The translations under genes were made by a program, and so were the position numbers. The notes below the pieces were generated by a model. It had not been told where the DNA came from and did not search any database. It saw nothing but the letters and a program-made list of their open reading frames with translations. A stretch of 64,000 nucleotides of DNA, from assembly GCF_000285295.1 (NCBI RefSeq), contig NZ_CADP01000002.1:22759-86758 (forward strand), in the 5' to 3' direction. Each line of letters opens with the position of its first letter. Position 1 is the stretch's first letter. This DNA comes from Komagataeibacter europaeus LMG 18890. GTDB lineage: Bacteria; Pseudomonadota; Alphaproteobacteria; Acetobacterales; Acetobacteraceae. This document shows, in pieces, positions 42,540 through 54,901 of this stretch.

Positions 42540-43319
42540 CTACAGCGTGAATTTTTCACCCAGATAGACACGGCGCACGTCTTCGTTCGCCACGATTTCC
42601 TCGGGCCGTCCCTCGGTCAGCACCTGCCCGCTGTGCATGATGTAGGCCCGGTCGATCACTTCCAGCGTCTCGCGCACGTTGTGGTCGGTAATCAGCACCC
42701 CGATGCCACGATCCTTCAGGTGGGCGACAAGGTCACGGATCTCGCCCACCGCAATGGGGTCGATACCGGCCAGCGGTTCGTCCAGCAGGATATAATGCGG
42801 CTGGCTGGCCAGCGCGCGGGCGATTTCCAGCCGCCGCCGCTCCCCGCCCGACAGGGCGAGGGAGGATGAATGCCGCAGCCGGGTAATGCCGAATTCCCCC
42901 AGCAGCCCGTCAAGCATCGTCTGCCGCCGGTCCCGGTCGGGTTCCACGATCTCCAGCGCCGCCATGATGTTCTGTTCAACATTCAGGCCACGGAAAATGC
43001 TTGATTCCTGCGGCAGGTAGCCAATGCCCATGCGGGCGCGGCGGTACATGGCCAACTGGGTGATATCCGCGCCATCCAGCGTGATCGTGCCCATGTCGGG
43101 CCGCACCAGTCCCACGATCATGTAGAAGCTGGTGGTCTTGCCCGCGCCGTTCGGCCCCAGCAGGGCCACGGCCTCGCCACGCTGGACCTGCAGCGAGACA
43201 TCGCGCACGACCTGCCGTTTCTTGTAGCTCTTGCCGATGCCGCTGGCGATCAGCCCCGCTTCGGCTGCGGGGATCGGCTGTTCGGTGGTGGCCTGGTCCG
43301 CCGGGGATGTCGTGTTCAT
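42540..43319 (-). CDS. lptB: LPS export ABC transporter ATPase LptB
   Basis: A 259-residue ABC ATPase that powers LPS extraction with LptFG. Walker A GPNGAGKTT, Q-loop LPQESSIFRGL, signature LSGGERRRLEIARAL, Walker B ILLDEPLAGIDP and H-loop ITDHNV are intact. The start overlaps the lptA stop as ATGA. It is the last gene of a kdsD-lptC-lptA-lptB block. Confidence 0.96.
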   Translation of the reverse strand: MNTTSPADQATTEQPIPAAEAGLIASGIGKSYKKRQVVRDVSLQVQRGEAVALLGPNGAGKTTSFYMIVGLVRPDMGTITLDGADITQLAMYRRARMGIGYLPQESSIFRGLNVEQNIMAALEIVEPDRDRRQTMLDGLLGEFGITRLRHSSSLALSGGERRRLEIARALASQPHYILLDEPLAGIDPIAVGEIRDLVAHLKDRGIGVLITDHNVRETLEVIDRAYIMHSGQVLTEGRPEEIVANEDVRRVYLGEKFTL

Positions 43320-44611
43320 CTTGCTGATCCCTTGTCACCTTTGCCCGCCTGGTTCGGAATGACCAGGCCGCTGACACGTGAGCCGGGGTTATCGGTCAGC
43401 GTCGCGATATCGGTATGCATGTTCACGATGGCCGACGTGCCGCTGACCTGATTTTCCCCACGGGTGATATGCACGTTGCCAACCAGACGGGCAATGCCCG
43501 TATCGGGCACATATACGCCCCGGTCCCCGGTTATGGTCTCCGTGCGGGTGCGGATCACGATATGGCCGAAGGCATCGACATGGTCGATCGTCCCGGCCCC
43601 GGGTGACGGGCGATCGTCAACACTGGTGGCGTCCGTCCGGGATTTGCCATCGGGGTGGCTCGCATCCCAGTCGTGGCGCGGGTTGCTGCGCTGTGCCTTT
43701 GGCCTGTCATACCCGACCAGCACATCGGCGCGTATCTGCCGTCCGTCATTGGTGGTCATGGTGGCGTTGCCACGGGCGACCGACATGTGTTCGTGCGAAT
43801 GATATTCCAGCACGTCGCGCGCGGTCAGGATATCCTGTGGCGTGGTCATCTTCAGATGCTGGCCGGTCATGACCAGGATCGCCTGATCCACGTCATACAC
43901 CGCATGGTCGCCCCATGCCTGGTCATTCGTGTTGAAGGAATGGACGTGGCCGACCGCTTCCAGCCGGTAGACCTCGCTGGCCCCGCCCGATCCGTCGCCG
44001 CTGCCCGCGCCATTTCCCGTGGCGGTGCCGGGCTGGCCACCGGGAACGCCCGCGGGCGCGGGGGCATCGGGCGTGGGCATGTCCTGCGGCAGGGTATCGG
44101 ATGTCGTGGCCAGACTGGTGTCCACATCGGGATCGGTGCCGACGGGGGCCGCTGGCGGCGGTGTCGGTGCCGCCGGCGTGGCCTGCGATGGCGTGGCGGG
44201 CGGGGTATCGCCCGCCGCCTGCGGGGCATTGTCCGTTATGTGGGGGCGGCGGGTTTCCAGCGGGGGGGCAACGCCCAGATGGGCCGCCAGCGGCGCATCG
44301 GCCCCTGGCGGCCCGGATGCCGCGGCCCGTGGCGTGGCGGGGGACGTGGTCTTTTCCGGGGTGGTCGCGGCCTTCTTGCGGTAGAAGGCGACCAGTTTGT
44401 CCGCCCGCACGGTCACGTCGCCACGGATGGCCTGCGCGCGGTCATAGGCGGTGACGGTCTGCGCGTTCTGGTCCCAGTCGAAGCCACCTGCGGCGGTGAC
44501 ATTGATCTGCTGGCCGTGGGACATGTCCAGCCCCTGCGCCATGACGGGATGTGCCGCCACCAGTCCCACAAGGACGCCGCCAAGCGGCAGGCGGAATGTT
44601 GCGCGCGCCAT
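43316..44611 (-). CDS. lptA: LPS transport periplasmic protein LptA, with long low-complexity insert
   Basis: A 431-residue OstA/LptA-family protein that bridges LPS from inner to outer membrane. A signal peptide ends near A25. The OstA beta-jellyroll starts at about 32 (HGQQINVTAAGGFDWDQNAQTVTAYDRAQAIRG) and continues from about 213 (EVYRLEAVGHVHSFNTNDQAWGDHAVYD) to about 300 and 341-410. Residues 81-212 are an Ala/Pro/Thr/Gly linker without fold, and 301-340 is a second polar linker. E. coli LptA has 185 residues, so this form is more than twice as long. It is coupled to lptC and lptB. Confidence 0.85.
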   Translation of the reverse strand: MARATFRLPLGGVLVGLVAAHPVMAQGLDMSHGQQINVTAAGGFDWDQNAQTVTAYDRAQAIRGDVTVRADKLVAFYRKKAATTPEKTTSPATPRAAASGPPGADAPLAAHLGVAPPLETRRPHITDNAPQAAGDTPPATPSQATPAAPTPPPAAPVGTDPDVDTSLATTSDTLPQDMPTPDAPAPAGVPGGQPGTATGNGAGSGDGSGGASEVYRLEAVGHVHSFNTNDQAWGDHAVYDVDQAILVMTGQHLKMTTPQDILTARDVLEYHSHEHMSVARGNATMTTNDGRQIRADVLVGYDRPKAQRSNPRHDWDASHPDGKSRTDATSVDDRPSPGAGTIDHVDAFGHIVIRTRTETITGDRGVYVPDTGIARLVGNVHITRGENQVSGTSAIVNMHTDIATLTDNPGSRVSGLVIPNQAGKGDKGSAR

Positions 44612-45348
44612 CAGTTCGATCTTTCCGCTGCGTTGAGGATCATGCGGCCCGGCCCGCGAAACAGCATGATGCCACCGCGTGTGTCCAGCATGCCGCCCTG
44701 TACGTCAATCTGGCCTATGGGGCCCTCGGCATGGATCCAGTCATCGGATACGACGATGTTGTGACGCATGTCCATATCGGCCGAGGGGCTGAGCATGAGG
44801 GTCCCGTCATTGCGGTACAGCGTGACATCATGCATCAGGTCCAGGATCTGCGCATGCTGGATATAGACGCCGTCATGCGCGGTGACATACAGCCAGTTGC
44901 CGTTATCCATCAATGTGTCGGCGGCCGGGTTGCTCAGGTCAATCCGTTCGGACGAGATCTGGCGCGCCTCGTCCGCGGTGATCATGTAGGGGTGGCCATG
45001 GTCATCCAGCCCGCGATAGGTGGGGTTGAGCATGCTGCCGCTTTTCACGCGCACATGGCTCATCTGCGCCATGGTGCCGGTATGCATGATGACCGCGCGC
45101 TGCACCGCGGGCCATGCGGCGATGGAACCCAGCAGGATGAGCGCCAGAAGCGGCAGCATCCACTTGGCCGACCGCAGGATGGTCTGCCGCCGCGCCAGGT
45201 CGGCGGCATTGGGCAGCAGGCGCGTCCGTGTGGACTGGTCGAATATGCTGCGCTGGCGTTCGATGTCGGCCGCGCTGCGGGTGTAGTCCTCACGCTGGAT
45301 GTGGTTGGGATCGGTCCCGTCGTCCCTGTCGTCCGGCTGTTCGGTCAT
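44611..45348 (-). CDS. lptC: LPS export protein LptC
   Basis: A 245-residue LptC-family (YrbK) protein that passes LPS from LptFG to LptA. After a polar N-terminus of about 60 residues there is one membrane helix (WMLPLLALILLGSIAAWPAV) and then the periplasmic beta-jellyroll (LNPTYRGLDDHGHPYMITADEARQ...GGIMLFRGPGRMIL). The N-terminal cytosolic part is longer than in E. coli. It overlaps lptA by one base and kdsD by four. Confidence 0.88.
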   Translation of the reverse strand: MTEQPDDRDDGTDPNHIQREDYTRSAADIERQRSIFDQSTRTRLLPNAADLARRQTILRSAKWMLPLLALILLGSIAAWPAVQRAVIMHTGTMAQMSHVRVKSGSMLNPTYRGLDDHGHPYMITADEARQISSERIDLSNPAADTLMDNGNWLYVTAHDGVYIQHAQILDLMHDVTLYRNDGTLMLSPSADMDMRHNIVVSDDWIHAEGPIGQIDVQGGMLDTRGGIMLFRGPGRMILNAAERSN

Positions 45349-46397
45349 GCAACGCCAGCACGCAGCAGGTCATGAAGATGAAGGATGCCGACAGGGTGGT
45401 TTTCATTATCCAGCACGAAAATGCTGGAAATGGGGCGGGGACGGTCATTCATGATGCGTAGCGCCTCTGCCGCCAGCATGTCGGGACCAATGATCTGCGG
45501 TCTGGCATTCATGATGTCGGCGGCACAGGTATTGTCCAGGTCCTGCTCCAGCGCAAGACGCAGGTCGCGGTCGGTAATCAGCCCGGCCAGCCGGTTTTTC
45601 GCATCCACCACGCCCATGCAGCCAAAGGCTTTGCGGGTCATTTCCATGATGACCTGCCGTACCGGCATGGTGGGGGGGCCCAGCGGCATGCTTTCGCCCG
45701 TATGCATGAGTTCACGCACCCGGCGCAACTGCGTGCCCAGTCGGCCGCCGGGGTGGAAAATGCCGAAATCGCTGGCGCTGAACCGGCGGCGCTGCAGCAG
45801 CACGATGGCCAGCGCATCCCCCAGCGCAAGCTGCATGGTGGAACTGGTGGTCGGCGCCAGCCCGTTGGGGCAGGCTTCGGGCGCATGGGGCAGTGGCAGC
45901 ACGATATCGGCCGTGCGGGCCAGCGTGGATTCCGGGCGCGATGTCATGGCGATCAGCAGCATGCCAAAACGGCGCGTATGGGAAATCAGGTCGGCCATTT
46001 CCGCCGTTTCGCCGGAATTGGAAATGGCGAGTACCGCATCCCCGCGCTGCAGCATGCCCAGATCCCCGTGCGAGGCTTCGGCCGGATGCACGAAAATGGC
46101 GGGCGTGCCGGTGGAGGCAAGGGTCGCCTGGATCTTGCGCCCGATATGCCCCGACTTGCCAATGCCCGTTACCACCACGCGCATGTTGTCCGCCAGAATG
46201 TGCTCGACCGTTTTGACAAAGGCCGGGCCCAGCCCCTCCTGCCCATCGGGACCGGACGTTTCCATGGCGGTAATCATGGCCTGAAGGCCCGCGGATTCGG
46301 TACGCAGCACGCTGCAGGCTTCATTGAGCATGCGGGCCTGTACCTGCGGCACGCTTTCTTCAACGACGGGGAGGGTGGGGGAAAGGCTGCTGTTCAT
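45345..46397 (-). CDS. kdsD: D-arabinose 5-phosphate isomerase (KpsF/GutQ family)
   Basis: A 350-residue sugar isomerase that makes arabinose 5-phosphate for KDO synthesis. The SIS domain has VVTGIGKSGHIGRKIQATLASTGTP and AISNSGETAEM; two CBS domains occupy about 225-345 (RKAFGCMGVVDAKNRLAGLITDRDL and RPISSIFVLDNENHPVGILHLHDLL). Placement before lptC-lptA-lptB is the classic LPS arrangement. Confidence 0.93.
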   Translation of the reverse strand: MNSSLSPTLPVVEESVPQVQARMLNEACSVLRTESAGLQAMITAMETSGPDGQEGLGPAFVKTVEHILADNMRVVVTGIGKSGHIGRKIQATLASTGTPAIFVHPAEASHGDLGMLQRGDAVLAISNSGETAEMADLISHTRRFGMLLIAMTSRPESTLARTADIVLPLPHAPEACPNGLAPTTSSTMQLALGDALAIVLLQRRRFSASDFGIFHPGGRLGTQLRRVRELMHTGESMPLGPPTMPVRQVIMEMTRKAFGCMGVVDAKNRLAGLITDRDLRLALEQDLDNTCAADIMNARPQIIGPDMLAAEALRIMNDRPRPISSIFVLDNENHPVGILHLHDLLRAGVA

Positions 46398-46449
46398 GCC
46401 AGGTCTGTATTGTCGTGAAATGGTTTCCGGTCAAACGCCGGAACCATTA

Positions 46450-47097
46450 TCAGGCTGCGCGATGCGCGAAAATGTCCGGATCCACGTAGCCAAGGATATC
46501 CAGACGGGCGCGGGTCGGAAGGAAATCGTAACAGGCTTGTGCCAGTTCGCGACGGTTTTCACGGTGCAGCAGCGCCTCCAGCTTTGCCCACAGGGCATGC
46601 AGGTACAGTACATCGGATGCGGCATAGGCCCGCTGTTCCGGTGTCAGTTCGGGCGCGCCCCAGTCGGAACTCTGCTGCTGCTTGCTCAGTTCCACCCCCA
46701 GCAGTTCACGACACAGATGGGCCAGCCCATGGCGGTCGGTATAGGTCCGCACCAGCTTGGAGGCGATCTTGGTGCAGATGTTCGGCGCAACCGTGATGCC
46801 AAGGGTATGCTGCAGGATCGCCACGTCAAAGCGGGCGAAATGCATGAGCTTGGGCAGCGTGGGGTCGGTCAGCACGCGCACCAGGTTGGGGCAGTCCGCC
46901 GCCGTGACGCCTGCGGGCACCTGAACCAGATGGGCATGCCCGTCCCCGCCCGAAAGCTGCACGAGGCACAGCCGGTCCCGGTGCGGGTTCAGGCCCATCG
47001 TTTCCGTATCAACAGCCACGGCGCCAGTGAACGTGACCTCGGCCGGCAGGTCGCCGCGATGGAAATGGATGGCGTCAGGGGCCGGGCTTGCAGCCAT
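46450..47097 (-). CDS. Ribonuclease D-like 3'-5' exonuclease
   Basis: A 215-residue DEDDy exonuclease. The three motifs are visible: DTET (Exo I), NLVRVL...HFARFDVAIL (Exo II) and YAASDVLYLHALW (Exo III with Tyr). The HRDC domains of E. coli RNase D are missing, so it is the short alphaproteobacterial form. It probably trims tRNA or other stable RNA 3' ends; a tRNA gene lies next to it. Confidence 0.9.
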   Translation of the reverse strand: MAASPAPDAIHFHRGDLPAEVTFTGAVAVDTETMGLNPHRDRLCLVQLSGGDGHAHLVQVPAGVTAADCPNLVRVLTDPTLPKLMHFARFDVAILQHTLGITVAPNICTKIASKLVRTYTDRHGLAHLCRELLGVELSKQQQSSDWGAPELTPEQRAYAASDVLYLHALWAKLEALLHRENRRELAQACYDFLPTRARLDILGYVDPDIFAHRAA

Positions 47098-47282
47098 ATG
47101 GAAAATGCTCCGTCACGATATTCGGTTTCACGGTGGCAGGTCTGGAACGCAACCGCAAGGAAAGCCATCCGTTATGTCACGATCCCGTCCCGGTCGGGGC
47201 GACGCGTGTGGACCTGTCTGTAAAATGGGTATTCGTGGGCGGTTTACACCAATTTGCGCAGGGAAACAGACAAAAAGATAAC

Positions 47283-47308
47283 GGGGCAGTCCCCAAGAGG
47301 GCTGCCCT
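47283..47308 (-). terminator. Probable terminator of tRNA-Leu
   Basis: Read leftwards, GGGCAG-CCC-TCTT-GGG-CTGCCC forms a strong stem about 40 bases after the tRNA 3' end; a T-rich stretch (TTATCTTTTTG) follows 2-3 bases later. Confidence 0.5.
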
Positions 47309-47347
47309 GACCGTCCCCGGAGGGGAGTTTTACCAGTTTTTGTGTGA

Positions 47348-47434
47348 TGGTGCCCAGAAGAAGACTCGAACTTCCACGACCTTGCGGCCACAGGTACCTG
47401 AAACCTGCGCGTCTACCAATTCCGCCATCTGGGC
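47348..47434 (-). tRNA. tRNA-Leu (CAG)
   Basis: Reverse complement folds as a class II tRNA: acceptor GCCCAGA / TCTGGGC, D arm GCGGAATTGGTAGACGC, anticodon stem CAGGT/ACCTG with loop TTCAGGT (anticodon CAG), a long variable arm (about TGGCCGCAAGGTCG), T arm GGAAG-TTCGAGT-CTTC, and encoded CCA. The long variable arm and CAG anticodon make it leucine. Confidence 0.97.
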
Positions 47435-47476
47435 TCAGAGGCTCCCCAGCGGAGGCCGCCGGGGTGGTGTGAGGGG

Positions 47477-47505
47477 TGTTTAGTCCGGCCCGGCGGTACG
47501 GTCAA
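47477..47505 (-). promoter_or_regulatory. Promoter of tRNA-Leu
   Basis: On the minus strand TTGACC (47505-47500) and TAAACA (47482-47477) are 17 bases apart, followed by a C-rich discriminator, about 40 bases before the mature tRNA 5' end. The GC-rich discriminator suits stringent control of a stable RNA. Confidence 0.65.
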
Positions 47506-47657
47506 CAGGGTAAATGCATTTTTTTGAAAACAGGCGCATTTTTTCTTTCTTCCCGTCCGGGCGGGTGGCCGTGCAGGGCAGAATTGACTGTCTGGGCGGC
47601 AGGTAAAATGGGAAAACGGTGGGCGGCGCAATCATGCGCCACAGGTGGGGGCTGGCT

Positions 47658-48551
47658 ATGACACGCAAGGTCGCGACGGTTTTTGGTGGTTCGGGATTCG
47701 TAGGGCGATCCGTGGTCGGGCGGCTGGCGCGGGCGGGGTATGTGGTGCGGGTTGCCGGGCGCACGGCCACGGATGCGGCGACACTGCGGATGCTGGGGGA
47801 TGTGGGGCAGGTGGTGTCCGTCGTCGCGTCCATCACGGATGAAAAGGCATGCGTCGCCGCGATCGAGGGCAGCAGCCTTGTCATCAACCTGGTGGGAATC
47901 CTTGCCCCCCACGGCGCCGATACGTTCACGGCCATCCATGTCGAAGGGGCCGCGCGCGTGGCAAGGCTGGCCGCGGCATCCGGGGTCGAGCGCCTGATCC
48001 ATGTCTCGGCGCTCGGCGCACGTGCCGACAGTCCCTCCGCCTATGCCCGCAGCAAGGCGGAGGGCGAATGCATGGTCGGCCGCGCGATGCCGGAGGCGGT
48101 GATCATCCGCCCCTCGCTGATATTCGGGGTGGATGGCGCTTTCCCCGCCATGTTCGCGCGCATGGCGCGGTTCCTGCCGGTCATGCCGGTCTTTGGCGCC
48201 ACGACCCGTTTCCAGCCGGTCTGGGTGGGCGACGTGGCCGATGGCATGGTCCGCATTGCAACGGGTGCGGACATGGCGGGGGCCATTTTTGAATTCGGCG
48301 GCCCGCAGGTACTGACCATGCGGCAGATCGTGGCATGGGCGGCGCGGTGGGGCGGGCATCCGCGCCCGTTATTCGTGGTGCCGCGCTGGCTGGCGACCGT
48401 TCAGGGGATGGTGCTGGAACACCTGCCTGGAAAGATGCTGACGCGCGATCAGGTCAGGCTGCTGTATGTGGACAATGTGGTGGCCCCCGGCGCGCGTACG
48501 CTCGACATGCTGGGCATTGCACCATCCCCCATGGGGCTGGTGATGGGCTAG
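47658..48551 (+). CDS. NAD(P)-binding NDUFA9-like epimerase/dehydrogenase
   Basis: A 297-residue atypical short-chain dehydrogenase of the complex-I NDUFA9 type. The cofactor motif is ATVFGGSGFVGRSVVGRLA; the segment INLVGIL, the HVSALGA strand and YARSKAEGE (with Tyr and Lys) and RPSLIFG follow in family order. The substrate is unknown; homologues stabilise complex I or reduce quinone-like substrates. The start ATG is preceded by a G-rich stretch (GGTGGGGG). Not in an operon with gltD; a hairpin follows. Confidence 0.82.
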   Translation: MTRKVATVFGGSGFVGRSVVGRLARAGYVVRVAGRTATDAATLRMLGDVGQVVSVVASITDEKACVAAIEGSSLVINLVGILAPHGADTFTAIHVEGAARVARLAAASGVERLIHVSALGARADSPSAYARSKAEGECMVGRAMPEAVIIRPSLIFGVDGAFPAMFARMARFLPVMPVFGATTRFQPVWVGDVADGMVRIATGADMAGAIFEFGGPQVLTMRQIVAWAARWGGHPRPLFVVPRWLATVQGMVLEHLPGKMLTRDQVRLLYVDNVVAPGARTLDMLGIAPSPMGLVMG

Positions 48552-48554
48552 GTG

Positions 48555-48579
48555 GCCCGGGACTTCGGATTTTTCGGGC
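48555..48579 (+). terminator. Possible terminator after NDUFA9-like gene
   Basis: GCCCG (48555-48559) and CGGGC (48575-48579) enclose a T-rich loop, followed by ATTTCTGG and a T-rich stretch. Confidence 0.4.
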
Positions 48580-48717
48580 ATTTCTGGTGTTTTCTTTGAA
48601 TAAGGTCAGCAATGCTGTCTTTTATTCGTCCGGGGTGTTGCGTAGGTCTGTTCCTCGCTTCGGGCGCCTGTCGCGCGCCCGGGACGTCCTTCCATTATGC
48701 AGACCAGGGGCAGACCG

Positions 48718-50172
48718 ATGGCCGAGCGCATGCTGAAATTCGTCTCTGTGGCGCAGGAGCAGCCGGACAAACGGCCTGCCGAGGCGCGCCGCAGGGACTT
48801 TAACGAGATTTATGCCGAATTCGTGCCCGTAAAGGCCGAAACGCAGGCCTCGCGCTGCTCGCAGTGTGGCGTGCCGTTCTGTTCGGTGCACTGCCCGCTG
48901 GGCAACAACATCCCCGACTGGCTGATGATGACGGCGGCGGGCCGGATGGAGGAGGCATACGAACTGTCATCCGCCACCAACACCTTCCCCGAAATCTGTG
49001 GCCGCATCTGCCCGCAGGATCGCCTGTGTGAAGGCAACTGCGTGATCGAGGAAGGATTCGAAAGCGTCACCATCGGCGCGGTCGAACGCTACATCACCGA
49101 CACCGCTTTCGATAATGGCTGGGTCAAGCCGGTGAAGCCGGTGGCCGAGCGTGACGAGAGCGTCGCCATCATCGGGGCAGGCCCCGGTGGCCTTGCCGCA
49201 GCCGTGCAACTGCGTGAGCAGGGCTATCAGGTCCATGTCTATGACCGTTACGATCGCATTGGCGGCCTGCTGATGTATGGCATCCCCGGCTTCAAGCTGG
49301 AGAAGGACATTGTGCTGCGTCGCCACAAGCTGCTGGTGGAATCCGGCGTTCAGTTCCATCTGGGCAAGGGCATTGGCGATACCGATGGCGCGGACAGCAT
49401 CGCGTTTTCCACCCTGCGCGCGCGTCATGACGGCGTGCTGATCGCAACGGGTGTGTACAAGTCGCGTGATATCGGCGGCCCCGGCGCGGGGCTGAATGGT
49501 ATCGTGCGCGCGCTGGATTACCTGACGGCGTCAAACCGTGTCTCGCTGGGTGACAGTGTCGCGGAATATGACAATGGTGAGCTGAACGCGGCAGGCAGGT
49601 CGGTCGTGGTGATCGGCGGTGGCGATACGGCCATGGACTGCGTGCGCACCGCCATCCGGCAGGGTGCGAAGTCGGTGAAGTGCCTGTACCGCCGTGACCG
49701 CGCCAACATGCCCGGCTCCGTGCGTGAGGTGAAGAACGCCGAGGAAGAGGGTGTCGAGTTCGTCTGGCTTGCCGCCCCGCAGGCATTCGAGGGCGACGGT
49801 CACGTGACCGGCGTGCGCGCCAGCCGCATGAAGCTGGGCCTGCCCGACGCCAGCGGCCGCCAGTCGGTCGAACCGGTGGAAAACAGCACGTTCACGCTGG
49901 AAGCCGACCTGGTGGTCAAGGCGCTGGGCTTCGATCCCGAACCGCTGCCCACGCTGTGGGGACAGCCGGAGCTGGAGGTCTCGCGCTGGGGCACGCTCAT
50001 GGTTGATCGCAAGACGTTCATGACCAGCCTGCCCGGCGTGTTTGCCGCGGGCGACATCGTGCGCGGGGCCAGCCTGGTGGTGTGGGCCATCCGCGATGGC
50101 CGGGACGCGGCGGCCCGGATGCACGCATGGCTTGAGGAAATGACGGCCGCGCAGGCCGAGGTGGCGGAGTAA
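48718..50172 (+). CDS. gltD: Glutamate synthase (NADPH) small subunit
   Basis: A 484-residue flavoprotein subunit that feeds NADPH electrons to GltB. N-terminal Cys clusters for the [4Fe-4S] centres are CSQCGVPFCSVHCPLG and CGRICPQDRLCEGNC. Two Rossmann motifs follow: VAIIGAGPGGLAAA (FAD) and VVVIGGGDTAMDC (NADPH). The start is the ATG giving MAERMLKF, with AGGGG about 8 bases upstream. gltB follows after 2 bases; the order gltD-gltB is reversed from E. coli but common in this class. Confidence 0.96.
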   Translation: MAERMLKFVSVAQEQPDKRPAEARRRDFNEIYAEFVPVKAETQASRCSQCGVPFCSVHCPLGNNIPDWLMMTAAGRMEEAYELSSATNTFPEICGRICPQDRLCEGNCVIEEGFESVTIGAVERYITDTAFDNGWVKPVKPVAERDESVAIIGAGPGGLAAAVQLREQGYQVHVYDRYDRIGGLLMYGIPGFKLEKDIVLRRHKLLVESGVQFHLGKGIGDTDGADSIAFSTLRARHDGVLIATGVYKSRDIGGPGAGLNGIVRALDYLTASNRVSLGDSVAEYDNGELNAAGRSVVVIGGGDTAMDCVRTAIRQGAKSVKCLYRRDRANMPGSVREVKNAEEEGVEFVWLAAPQAFEGDGHVTGVRASRMKLGLPDASGRQSVEPVENSTFTLEADLVVKALGFDPEPLPTLWGQPELEVSRWGTLMVDRKTFMTSLPGVFAAGDIVRGASLVVWAIRDGRDAAARMHAWLEEMTAAQAEVAE

Positions 50173-50174
50173 GC

Positions 50175-54707
<4,533 letters not shown>

Positions 54708-54740
54708 ATGCAGGGCTGATTTCACTGTTGTCGTGCAGGG

Positions 54741-54768
54741 TGGGGCCGGGCAGGAATGTCCGGCCCCA
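54741..54768 (+). terminator. Probable terminator of the gltDB operon
   Basis: GGGGCCGG (54742-54749) pairs perfectly with CCGGCCCC (54760-54767) around a 10-base loop, followed by a short T-containing stretch. Confidence 0.55.
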
Positions 54769-54901
54769 TCTGTATTCAGGGCAGAATATCGACGGGCTGG
54801 GTCGCGCGTCGCGCCGGGACGCACTAGATTCACGACATGGGAATCGCGTCGCAGGCGCATGTGCGCAGGCTTCGCCCGATCTGATGGTTGGTGCTCGATC
54901 T

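Noticed and set aside
47088-47483. 131-codon plus-strand frame between the RNase D-like gene and the NDUFA9-like gene
   Set aside because: It runs through the tRNA-Leu gene on the other strand and its promoter.
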